This document shows, piece after piece, positions 46,143 to 54,054 of a DNA stretch of 64,000 nt; position 1 is the first letter of the stretch, and the number at the start of each line of letters is the position of its first letter. Below the pieces are notes generated by a model that was not told the DNA's origin, made no database searches, and saw only the letters and a program-made list of their open reading frames with translations. The DNA comes from an uncultured bacterium. Its GTDB lineage: Bacteria > Fidelibacterota > Marinisomatia > Marinisomatales > Marinisomataceae. The translations under genes and the position numbers were made by a program. Location of the stretch: assembly GCA_943788675.1 (NCBI GenBank), contig CALSRE010000001.1, positions 299,400 to 363,399 on the forward strand, written 5' to 3'.

Positions 46143-46702
46143 GGGTCAAGTTTTTTTCTCATCTTGAAAGAGGTTCCTGGCTGTAAAACACCGTCATTTG
46201 ACTTTATAAGATCAGCATTATCTACATAGATAACTACCCAGGCTAATTCATCGCCATATATTCTTTGAGCAAGATTCCATGCGGTATCCCCAGATTGTAT
46301 AGTATAATCAAAAAATTCAGGTTCACAGTCCCTCACATTCGAAGATTCTTTTTTAAGCGATAAAAAATTGTAAGGATAAAGTCTGTCAGGATTGTCGCCT
46401 ATTTCATCTTTATTCCAACTATAAATATCTCTCCACATTGATGCATCGCCATATTCTCTTAAAGCTATTTTTGTTAGAAAATCACCCCTTTTTATCATGT
46501 AAGGTTCAAATACAGTAACAGGTATTGGTGGCGATTCAGGCTCCTGAACAGTGAAAGTTTCTACAGAAACTTCCTGTTGTTGAGCTGTTTGATTATTCTC
46601 TGCAGTTGTTTGAACAGCAGTTTCATTTCCAATACTTGGAACTGTTCCAGAACAGCCAATCATCACAAAGGCTGTTAAAATTATCATTAAATTTTTATTC
46701 AT
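46133..46702 (-). CDS. LysM-domain lipoprotein
   Basis: A 189-aa lipoprotein (lipobox VMIGC) with a Gln/Thr-rich linker (residues 20-60) and two LysM modules: YMIKRGDFLTKIALREYGDASMWRDIY and YTIQSGDTAWNLAQRIYGDELAWVVIY, both ending in a peptidoglycan-binding helix. It probably binds cell-wall glycan at the outer membrane. A strong SD (GGAGGA) sits upstream. It is followed by birA with overlap. Confidence 0.88.
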   Translation of the reverse strand: MNKNLMIILTAFVMIGCSGTVPSIGNETAVQTTAENNQTAQQQEVSVETFTVQEPESPPIPVTVFEPYMIKRGDFLTKIALREYGDASMWRDIYSWNKDEIGDNPDRLYPYNFLSLKKESSNVRDCEPEFFDYTIQSGDTAWNLAQRIYGDELAWVVIYVDNADLIKSNDGVLQPGTSFKMRKKLDPCS

Positions 46703-46757
46703 TACGTATCCTCCTACAATTTTTACTTAATTCAATATAAGATGTTCCAATTTTTAA

Positions 46758-48239
46758 TCAATATTCACCAAAAACTTTTTTTAAAGCAAATACTATTTCT
46801 CCTAATGTACAATTTTGTTCAGCGCAATTGATTATTTTAGGAATCAAATTTTTGTCTGTATTTGCTGCAGCTGTTAATTCATCTAAAGATTGATTTACTT
46901 TGATTTTATTACGTTTATCTTTAAAATTTTTTAAACGACTAATTCTTTGATCTGAAGAATCATTAAAAGAAATCCCATTGTCTGTAATATTATCGCTAGA
47001 TGAATATTTATTAACACCAACTAGCACCGTTTTAACCTCATCTATATTTTTCTGAAACTCAAATGCTGAATCTTCTATTTCTTGTTGAATTTCACCATTC
47101 TCAATTAATATTTTCATACCACCTTTTTCAAATATCTCGTCAATTTTTGAATTAACTTTATCAACAATATTTTTTGTTAAATCTTTTATCACTTTACTGT
47201 CTCCAACAGGATCAACAAAATTGGTTACACCGCTTTCGTATGCTATAATTTGTTGAATTCTCAATGCGGTTGTAGCATTATCTTCAGTTGGAAGACTGAT
47301 TGCTTCATCTTTTCCATTTGTATGAATTGATTGGGCTCCACCTAAAACAGCTGCTAAGCTTTCTAAGGTGGTTCTAGTAATATTATTGTCTACTTGCTGA
47401 GCAGTCAAAGTAGATCCTCCTGTTTGAACATGAAATCTACATAGTTGAGACTTAGTGTTATTTATTTTAAATCTATCTTTAATAATGTGTGCCCATATAA
47501 TTCTTGCAGCCCTGAATTTTGAAATTTCTTCAAAAAAATCTCTATGTGAGTTGAAAAAAAATGATACTTGTTCTGTTAACTTTTCTATATCAGTTCCATT
47601 ATTTTTAGCATTTTCTAAATATGTTATTGCATTTGCAAAAGTAAATGCTAGCTCTTGAACAGCAGTACTGCCAGCTTCTCTTATGTGGTATCCGGATATA
47701 GATATACTATTCCATTTAGGAAGATTATTTTGACAATAATCAAAAATGTCTGAGGTCAACCTTAAAGAATGATCTACAGGAAAAATATAAGTGCCTCTTG
47801 CTATGTATTCTTTTAAAATGTCATTTTGTAAGGTGCCTTTAAGTATATTTAGATTATCGCCTCTCTTTTTTGCAGCTGCAACATAAAATGCTAATAATAT
47901 TGGAGCAGTCGCATTTATAGTCATAGATATGGAAATTTTTTCTAAATTAATTTCATGGAATAAATTTTCCATATCAGATAATGATGATATAGGAACTCCC
48001 GATTTACCAACTTCACCAAAAGACATATCGTCATCTGAATCATAGCCCATTTGGGTTGGTAGATCAAAAGCAACAGAGAGTCCACTTGCGCCATTTTGAA
48101 TTAGTTTTAAATAACGAGCATTTGATTCTGATACAGAAGAAAAGCCTGCATATTGTCGCATAGTCCATAAACGGTCCTTGTACATATTTTTATATATACC
48201 TTCTGCAAAGGGAAATTTCCCAAATTTATTTTTTGACAT
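46758..48239 (-). CDS. Methylmalonyl-CoA mutase, large-subunit catalytic domain
   Basis: A 493-aa TIM-barrel part of methylmalonyl-CoA mutase, which interconverts methylmalonyl-CoA and succinyl-CoA in propionate, Val, Ile and Met breakdown. Motifs are TMRQYAGF, GLSVAFDLPTQMGYDSD, ISISGYHIREAGSTAVQELAF, RFHVQTGGSTLTAQQVDNN and SIHTNGKDEAISLPTED. It ends in ALKKVFGEY, the normal end of this domain, so the cobalamin-binding domain must be a separate polypeptide not seen here. Ethylmalonyl- or isobutyryl-CoA mutases are alternatives; the YAGF motif favours methylmalonyl-CoA. No SD. Confidence 0.9.
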   Translation of the reverse strand: MSKNKFGKFPFAEGIYKNMYKDRLWTMRQYAGFSSVSESNARYLKLIQNGASGLSVAFDLPTQMGYDSDDDMSFGEVGKSGVPISSLSDMENLFHEINLEKISISMTINATAPILLAFYVAAAKKRGDNLNILKGTLQNDILKEYIARGTYIFPVDHSLRLTSDIFDYCQNNLPKWNSISISGYHIREAGSTAVQELAFTFANAITYLENAKNNGTDIEKLTEQVSFFFNSHRDFFEEISKFRAARIIWAHIIKDRFKINNTKSQLCRFHVQTGGSTLTAQQVDNNITRTTLESLAAVLGGAQSIHTNGKDEAISLPTEDNATTALRIQQIIAYESGVTNFVDPVGDSKVIKDLTKNIVDKVNSKIDEIFEKGGMKILIENGEIQQEIEDSAFEFQKNIDEVKTVLVGVNKYSSSDNITDNGISFNDSSDQRISRLKNFKDKRNKIKVNQSLDELTAAANTDKNLIPKIINCAEQNCTLGEIVFALKKVFGEY

Positions 48240-48303
48240 ATTTTAAATTAACTCTTAAAAAAATTAATTATTCTAATTAATGCAATTAAATTAACATTAC
48301 AAT

Positions 48304-48807
48304 ATGGAATTCAGCCCAAAAGAAAAAATTCTTCTCAAAAATAAATATAAAAATTTAAGTAAAAATATGGATACGAAAGATTTATCTAATGGAACAACAT
48401 TGATTATTCTTCCAGATCATGATATTGCATTTGATTTAGCAAAACTTTTTTTTGAAAAAGCTGAAAGCGAGATAACTTTCCTTTTAAAAGATTCTATTGT
48501 GAACTTTTACCCAAATGAAATTATTTCAAAATGTATCCAATATTCTTATAATGATATGAATTCTATTGGGCTGCCTAGAGAAGTATTCATTCATAAGATT
48601 CAAAGCCACCATTTTGAGAACATGATTGATTTAAATATATCATTTAGTAGATTTGGCGCTTATCTTACTTTGTTGAGCAGTGCTAAAGTTAGAATGGGTT
48701 TTAATTATGATAATTCCAAAAAATATTATAATGTTATATTGGATTCAAATTATCAACGTGATTTAAGTGGAACTTTTAAAATGATACAACAGTTTATAAA
48801 CATATAA
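48304..48807 (+). CDS. Hypothetical protein (DUF6913-like)
   Basis: A 167-aa cytosolic protein without signal or membrane segment. The segment MIDLNISFSRFGAYLTLLSSAKVRMGFNYDNSKKYYN resembles the small Bacteroidota family DUF6913, itself distantly like glycosyltransferase-9 halves; this is a tentative match. Its stop overlaps the next start by one base (TAATG), so the two are coupled. Confidence 0.6.
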   Translation: MEFSPKEKILLKNKYKNLSKNMDTKDLSNGTTLIILPDHDIAFDLAKLFFEKAESEITFLLKDSIVNFYPNEIISKCIQYSYNDMNSIGLPREVFIHKIQSHHFENMIDLNISFSRFGAYLTLLSSAKVRMGFNYDNSKKYYNVILDSNYQRDLSGTFKMIQQFINI

Positions 48808-49571
48808 TGGATAACATAAAAAAAATTATTCTTTCAGATTTAGTTATAAATGATACAGTTTTTTTACCAGAAACTGGATTGCAGTACCCATGGGAATGGA
48901 TTGGCAATATCGATTATTTTTTGAAAGATATAAAAAGTTCGCAATCATCATTTGAAAATGTTGCTATTGATGAATCAAATGGCCCTGTTTGTATTTCAAG
49001 TTCAGCAAAAGTAGAGCCATTCACCGTGATTAATGGTCCAGTTTTTATTGGAAATAATTGTTTAATTAAATCTCATTCAAATATTTCAAATTCAATAATA
49101 AATCATGATTGCAAAGTAAAAGGCGAGATTCATACATCTATTTTTCAGCCATTTTCAAACAAGGCTCACGAAGGATTTATCGGGCATAGTTTTATTGGAT
49201 CATGGGTAAATCTTGGAGCTGGAACTACAACAAGTAATCTAAAAAATAACTATTCTGCGGTGTCAGTTAAGTGGAACGACTCTTTGGTAAATACAAATTC
49301 AATATTTTTTGGATCAATTATTGGTGACCATGTTAAAACAGCAATAGGAACCAACTTAAATACTGGTACTGTTATTGAAATGGGATCAAACATAGTGTCT
49401 CAATCATTTCCTAAAAGACACATACCTTCTTTTTCTTTTTATTACAAAGAAAAACTATCTAAAATCAATTTTGATGATTTTAAAAAAACTGCAAAAACTG
49501 CAATGAAGAGAAGAAACATTGATTTCTCCTCATATGAAGACAAACTTTTTGCTGTTTACAAAAAAGATTGA
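48807..49571 (+). CDS. GlmU-like left-handed beta-helix protein lacking the nucleotidyltransferase domain
   Basis: A 254-aa hexapeptide-repeat protein. The N-terminal YPWEWIGN piece and the central beta-helix (VCISSSAKVEPFTVINGPVFIGNNC; GFIGHSFIGSWVNLGAGTTTSNLKNNYSAV) match the C-terminal two thirds of the Bacteroidota 'GlmU-like sugar nucleotidyltransferase' family. The about 150-residue nucleotide-transfer domain is missing, so it may keep only acyltransferase or scaffold activity. No frameshifted N-terminal half is visible upstream; the preceding gene is a different protein. Confidence 0.75.
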   Translation: MDNIKKIILSDLVINDTVFLPETGLQYPWEWIGNIDYFLKDIKSSQSSFENVAIDESNGPVCISSSAKVEPFTVINGPVFIGNNCLIKSHSNISNSIINHDCKVKGEIHTSIFQPFSNKAHEGFIGHSFIGSWVNLGAGTTTSNLKNNYSAVSVKWNDSLVNTNSIFFGSIIGDHVKTAIGTNLNTGTVIEMGSNIVSQSFPKRHIPSFSFYYKEKLSKINFDDFKKTAKTAMKRRNIDFSSYEDKLFAVYKKD

Positions 49572-49605
49572 CTCAATTGTAAACTAATAATATCTTTATT
49601 TCATC

Positions 49606-50010
49606 ATGAGCACATTTGATTTAAACGAAATAGATGAGGTAATAACTCCATGTTGTGATGTGGAAATTAAAACTTCTGCAATTAAACCAAATTTAAAATG
49701 TCCTGCATGTGGAGGAAACTTCAAGCAGAGAATTTTTTTGCCTTTCCTAGAATATCTAATGGAAAATGGACATGTAGAAAATCTAGATTTTTTTGATTTA
49801 GATCTGTATAACCAAGATAAAGAAACTTTAGATAGCGATGACGAAGAGATTGAGCTGGATAAATATGAGGTAAAAAAAGATAGCTTAAATATTTATGAAG
49901 ATGATGCAAGGCATGGTGGAAATACTGTAGCTGCAGAAACTGAAACATCTATAGATGAGTCTGCTGTTTCTAGCGACTGGACCAAATTCGCAACTGAAGA
50001 TTCAGAATAA
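49606..50010 (+). CDS. Small zinc-ribbon protein with acidic tail
   Basis: I do not recognise this 134-aa protein. The N-terminal CC at residues 16-17 and CPAC near residues 32-35 look like a one-metal zinc ribbon. A short hydrophobic FLPFLEYLMENGH follows, and then a strongly acidic, probably disordered tail (DSDDEEIELD...). It may bind nucleic acid or protein. It lies 34 bases after the GlmU-like gene and is followed by a terminator. No SD. Confidence 0.6.
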   Translation: MSTFDLNEIDEVITPCCDVEIKTSAIKPNLKCPACGGNFKQRIFLPFLEYLMENGHVENLDFFDLDLYNQDKETLDSDDEEIELDKYEVKKDSLNIYEDDARHGGNTVAAETETSIDESAVSSDWTKFATEDSE

Positions 50011-50065
50011 AATTATCTTTTAATAGCTTGCTAAACATACTAAATTTGTAAAAACACAGATTTAT

Positions 50066-50140
50066 CAGGCTATAAAAAATTGCGAAAGATTGTAAGACTT
50101 TCCCCCGCTTATCAACTTTCTTTTATAGCCTGTTTTTTTT
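50066..50140 (+). terminator. Strong terminator with a large structured loop
   Basis: CAGGCTATAAAA (50066-50077) pairs fully with TTTTATAGCCTG (50121-50132), followed by T8 (50133-50140): a textbook intrinsic terminator, except that the loop is 43 nt. The loop can fold further (GAAAG 50084-50088 with CTTTC 50098-50102; GCG/CGC alternatives) and contains a C5 run. It ends transcription of the zinc-ribbon gene before the ETF operon. The long loop could be a small RNA or a regulatory element. Confidence 0.8.
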
Positions 50141-50150
50141 ACAATATTAA

Positions 50151-50198
50151 TTGTTAAATACAATCTATAGGGGTTATATTAAAATAGACTATATAGTC
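50151..50198 (+). promoter_or_regulatory. ETF-operon promoter and palindromic operator
   Basis: TTGTTA (50151-50156) is followed after 18 bases by TATATT (50175-50180), a plausible -35/-10 pair. A perfect 12-bp palindrome GACTATATAGTC (50187-50198) begins where transcription would start. A repressor site at +1 is a common design. An AGGGAG SD precedes etfB. Promoter and operator roles are inferred. Confidence 0.4.
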
Positions 50199-50217
50199 GG
50201 TTTTATAAGGGAGAATT

Positions 50218-50982
50218 ATGAAAATAGCAGTCTTAACAAAAGCAATTCCAAGCTACGAATCAAGTATTAGAGTAGATAGTTCAGGTAAGTGGATTGACGA
50301 ATCGGTAGTTAACTATGTAGTTAATGAAAGTGATTCATATGCATTGGAAGAAGCGTTACAAATTAAAGAAAGTATTGGAAATGAACCTGAGGTTGTTGTA
50401 GTAACATTAGGTTCAGAAGCTAACACATCCAAAGTCATCAAAGATGGCTTAGCAAAAGGAGCCGATAGAGGAATTTTTATCAACAATGAGTCTTCAACAA
50501 CTGATCCTTTAACCATAGCAAAACTTTTCTCTGAGCATTTGAAATCAGAAAACTTTGATATTGTATTTTCTGGCCTGCAATCAGATGATATGGGAGCTGG
50601 CCAAACAGGAGTCTTGATTGGAGAAATGTTAAATATGTCTACAGCCACTTTAGCCATAGAAACTCAAGCTGAATCTAGTAAGATTAAAGTTAAAAGAGAG
50701 CTAGAGTCAGGATGGTTTCAGTGGGTTACTTTACCGCTTCCAGCAAGCATTTCAATACAGTCTGGAATTAATGAACCTCGCTACCCTTCACTAAAAGGTA
50801 TAATGGGTGCTAAGAGAAAAGAATTGAATATTTTTGATGCTAGTCCAGAAAATCAATCTCAAAACTTTGTTAATCTTTATGTTCCAAAAAATGAGAAAGT
50901 AACTGAGAAAATTGAGGGTGATGTTGATACTGTTGTTTCAAAGATTATGGATGTATTAAAAAACAAATTAAAGGTTATATAA
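50218..50982 (+). CDS. etfB: Electron-transfer flavoprotein beta subunit
   Basis: A 254-aa ETF beta, which with the alpha subunit takes electrons from acyl-CoA dehydrogenases. It has the N-terminal AVLTKAIPS, EALQIKE and the AMP/FAD-region signature with SGLQSDDMGAGQTGVLIGEML. It ends with IKVKRELESGWFQW...PASISIQSGINEPRYPSLKGIMGAKRKE, the ETF-beta signature. It has an SD and its own promoter. The etfA start overlaps its stop by one base. Likely partners are gcdH at 44.4 kb and other acyl-CoA dehydrogenases. Confidence 0.96.
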   Translation: MKIAVLTKAIPSYESSIRVDSSGKWIDESVVNYVVNESDSYALEEALQIKESIGNEPEVVVVTLGSEANTSKVIKDGLAKGADRGIFINNESSTTDPLTIAKLFSEHLKSENFDIVFSGLQSDDMGAGQTGVLIGEMLNMSTATLAIETQAESSKIKVKRELESGWFQWVTLPLPASISIQSGINEPRYPSLKGIMGAKRKELNIFDASPENQSQNFVNLYVPKNEKVTEKIEGDVDTVVSKIMDVLKNKLKVI

Positions 50983-51953
50983 TGATATTAGTCGTTTTAG
51001 AAAATCAAAGAGGAAATATTCACCCATTTAGTATTGAAGCCGTTGCTGCTGGGCAAAGGTTTGCAAGTGAGCTAAACTTTGATTTAGCAATTTTGTGCAT
51101 GGGAGAGAAAGTTGATGAACTTAAAAATCAAGCTCAAGCGTTTAAGGCTTCTAAGTTAATCACTGCTAAAAATTCAATGATTGATATGTATTCAGCTGAT
51201 GGATATTCAAAGGTTCTATCTGATATTATTAATGAATTATCTCCTAAATATGTATTGATGGGTCACTCTTATATGGTGAGAGATTTTTTGCCAAGAGTTA
51301 GTGCAAAACTTAATATTCCATTTGTTAGCGATATTATTTCAGTAGATTTTAATAACGGTTCTCCTTTGTATTCAAAACAAGTTTTCAACGCTAAGCTAGC
51401 AACGAGCATAGAACTATCTTCCGATCAAGCTCTTCTAAGTTTTCAATCAGCAGCTTTCTCTAGCGATGATATTGAGAACGGTGCTCCTGAAACAGAACTT
51501 GAGTTCGATGTACAGCTATCTGATCAGGATATTAGATCTGACAGCGAGCCTGAATTTCAAGAATCCTCTAGCGGAGTTGATTTAACCGCAGCTGAGTTGA
51601 TAGTTTCAGTAGGCAGAGGTATTGAAAGTGAAGATAACTTACCTACAATGCAATCATTAGCAGATTCAATGGGAGCAGAAGTAGCGTCGTCTAGACCTGT
51701 AGTAGATATGGGATGGTTACCTGCTTACAGGCAGGTTGGTAGCTCTGGGCAAGTAGTCTCTCCTAAATTATATTTTTCTGTAGGAATATCTGGCGCAATT
51801 CAACATGTCGTAGGAATGAAAGGTTCTAAAAATATTCTAGCTATCAATAAAGATGAAGATGCTCCAATTTTCGAAATTGCAGATTATGCTGTTGTAGGCG
51901 ATTTAATGGAAATAGTTCCGAAGCTAACTGAGGAAATTAATAAATCAAAATAA
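50982..51953 (+). CDS. etfA: Electron-transfer flavoprotein alpha subunit
   Basis: A 323-aa ETF alpha that binds the redox FAD. The C-terminal FAD domain is intact: SVGRGIES, GAEVASSRPVVDMGWLP, RQVGSSGQVVSPKLYFSVGISGAIQHVVGM and INKDEDAPIFEIADYAVVGDL. The N-terminal half is the usual alpha/beta domain. It is coupled to etfB by TAATG and followed after 8 bases by the Fe-S oxidoreductase, making one three-gene unit. Confidence 0.96.
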   Translation: MILVVLENQRGNIHPFSIEAVAAGQRFASELNFDLAILCMGEKVDELKNQAQAFKASKLITAKNSMIDMYSADGYSKVLSDIINELSPKYVLMGHSYMVRDFLPRVSAKLNIPFVSDIISVDFNNGSPLYSKQVFNAKLATSIELSSDQALLSFQSAAFSSDDIENGAPETELEFDVQLSDQDIRSDSEPEFQESSSGVDLTAAELIVSVGRGIESEDNLPTMQSLADSMGAEVASSRPVVDMGWLPAYRQVGSSGQVVSPKLYFSVGISGAIQHVVGMKGSKNILAINKDEDAPIFEIADYAVVGDLMEIVPKLTEEINKSK

Positions 51954-51961
51954 GTGACTCT

Positions 51962-53812
51962 ATGTTGCAATTCTCCCTCCTAGAACAAATAGCTTTAGCT
52001 GTTTTCCTTTTATCGGGAATATCATTTTTCTTGTATCATCTCTTATTGAGATTAAAAATAGTTCTTAAGGGAAAATCTGATTTCACTGTCAATGACCTTC
52101 CTAAAAGAATCATGCGTGTTTTTAATGAAGTTATTCTCCATAAAAAGGTAGCAAGCGGTCAAAGAAAATCTGCTGGTATATTTCATGCCTTTGTCATGTA
52201 TGGATTTATCTTTTTTGGGCTAATTACTGTTAATCATTTCGGAATGGCATTTGGTTTTCCAATTTTTAATGAATCTATAAGATATACTTATTTTATGTTT
52301 GTTGGTGCGCCTTGGGCTATATTTTGTACAGTAGGAATATTAGGTCTTGCATATAGAAGATTTGTTATCAAGCCTAAAGCTCTTGGAAAATTTTCAAGTA
52401 CATCAGCCCTTGTATCTGTATTTATTGTTACATTAATGACTACTTATTTTATTGATGAATTGCATATCTTATCGGGTTCAGCTGAAAAAGCTAATTGGTG
52501 GATTCATTCCGGCGTTATAGGTGGATTTTTATTTTTAATACCTCAATCTAAACATATGCATTTAGTTTTATCGCCATTCAATATATTTTTAAGACCTTTT
52601 GAAGTGCCAAATCATGGAGCTATTCCTATCGATATGGATGCATCTGAAGAAGAATTAGATAACTTATTACTCGATCTTTCAAGGTTAAGCAAAGACCAAG
52701 CTCTTGATATTTTTACCTGCGTTGAATGTGGAAGATGTACCGATGTATGCCCAGCAAATAGAGGAGGCGGGATTCTTGATCCAAAGTATCATTTTATATT
52801 AGAATTGAAGGATCCAATGCTTGAAAGTGGGGATGTAAACGTAGTTGATAAAATTAATGTAGAAGCAGGATGGGAATGTACGACTTGCCAGGCTTGTACA
52901 GAAGTATGCCCAGTCGGTAATCATGTTGAAAAAGCTGATGAGATTAGAAGCTTCCAAGTGCTTGCTGAAGGAGATGTTCCTCAGGAATACCAAAAACTTT
53001 TAAGGAATTTGCAGGAAACAGGAAATACCGAAGGAGCTTCATCTAGTGCTATTTTAGATGAATTACCAGCTTATACATCTGACAAAGAACTAGTATTGTG
53101 GTTAGGATGTTTTGCCAAGCACGCCATGGATCCAAATTTTATTAGCTCTATAAGAAATTTTGTTAAAATTCTTGATTCTGCCGGCGTTTCATATGGCGTA
53201 TTAAGTAATGAACAATGCTCTGGGGACCCAGCAAATAAATTAGGAGATAAACTTACTTATCAATTGCTTATGGATCAAAATGTTGAAGAGCTTAATAAGG
53301 TTAAAAATGTAACCTCAATGTGCCCTCACTGCGTTGTAAATCTGCAGAAAGAATATAAAAAATATCATGAAATAAAATATGAAGTAAAACATCACACTCA
53401 GGTAATATCTGAGCTCCTAGAACAAGGAAGAATTGATATTAATCCAGGATCTTTAGAAAAAGTTACTTATCATGATCCATGTAATTTATCCAGAACTTTA
53501 GATGAAGTTTCAGCTCCTAGAAATGCAATTAAAGCAGCAGCTCCTGAATTTTTTGAATTAGATGAAAGCGGAAAAGAAACATTATGTTGCGGTGCAGGTG
53601 GAGCTCTTTGGTGGAAGAAAGATGGAGGGGAAGGAAGAACTCATTTATTAAGAGCTGAGCAAGTTATTGAATCTAAAACAGATACTGTAGTAACTGGTTG
53701 TAATTTTTGTTATGGAATGATGAATCAAGGAATTGGTCCATTAACTCCAGCAGATCAAGAGCCAATCAAAGTTAAAGACGTAGCAGATATTGTAGCTGAA
53801 AATCTTTCTTAA
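51962..53812 (+). CDS. Membrane Fe-S oxidoreductase, ETF:quinone-reductase type
   Basis: A 616-aa protein. Residues about 1-210 form a membrane domain of roughly five or six helices with His residues (NarI/HdrE-like haem b). A ferredoxin part follows with two 4Fe-4S motifs: CVECGRCTDVCP near residue 253 and CTTCQACTEVCP near 306. Two cysteine-rich CCG domains come next: CSGDPANK/CPHCVVN and CCGAGG near 542/CNFC. This is the architecture of the ETF:(methyl)menaquinone oxidoreductases found with etfAB in Geobacter-like and other bacteria. Placement after etfBA supports electron delivery from ETF to the quinone pool in place of ETF-QO. The acceptor is inferred. Confidence 0.9.
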   Translation: MLQFSLLEQIALAVFLLSGISFFLYHLLLRLKIVLKGKSDFTVNDLPKRIMRVFNEVILHKKVASGQRKSAGIFHAFVMYGFIFFGLITVNHFGMAFGFPIFNESIRYTYFMFVGAPWAIFCTVGILGLAYRRFVIKPKALGKFSSTSALVSVFIVTLMTTYFIDELHILSGSAEKANWWIHSGVIGGFLFLIPQSKHMHLVLSPFNIFLRPFEVPNHGAIPIDMDASEEELDNLLLDLSRLSKDQALDIFTCVECGRCTDVCPANRGGGILDPKYHFILELKDPMLESGDVNVVDKINVEAGWECTTCQACTEVCPVGNHVEKADEIRSFQVLAEGDVPQEYQKLLRNLQETGNTEGASSSAILDELPAYTSDKELVLWLGCFAKHAMDPNFISSIRNFVKILDSAGVSYGVLSNEQCSGDPANKLGDKLTYQLLMDQNVEELNKVKNVTSMCPHCVVNLQKEYKKYHEIKYEVKHHTQVISELLEQGRIDINPGSLEKVTYHDPCNLSRTLDEVSAPRNAIKAAAPEFFELDESGKETLCCGAGGALWWKKDGGEGRTHLLRAEQVIESKTDTVVTGCNFCYGMMNQGIGPLTPADQEPIKVKDVADIVAENLS

Positions 53813-54054
53813 GATTTTTTATAAATGTCTATCGCAGAGCAGGGTTCACCAAAATAAATTCTTTTAGCATATTTAGATAAATTAGCTGTAATAATAAGAT
53901 AAGCCCAAGTAGGAATGGTAGCCTCTGAACAACCCTTAATAATCACCCTTTTATTTTCAAATTGAGACCAGTCTGTCAATGCGACTGTTTCTCTAAAATC
54001 TTTTTCTTTTATAATACCATCCGTTAAGAAGTCATCTAAGCTGATATTTTCCAT
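53809..54054 (-). CDS. DUF2480-like protein, short form
   Basis: An 81-aa protein with the family core KRVIIKGCSEATIPTWAYLIITANLSKYAKRIYFGEPC. DUF2480 proteins in Bacteroidota are often about 170 aa and found beside SUF genes; this one is about half that length. It is last in the SUF operon, overlapping sufS by one base. A helper role in Fe-S assembly is inferred from position. Two cysteines (GCS and EPC) are present. It overlaps the convergent Fe-S oxidoreductase stop by 4 bases. Confidence 0.75.
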   Translation of the reverse strand: MENISLDDFLTDGIIKEKDFRETVALTDWSQFENKRVIIKGCSEATIPTWAYLIITANLSKYAKRIYFGEPCSAIDIYKKS

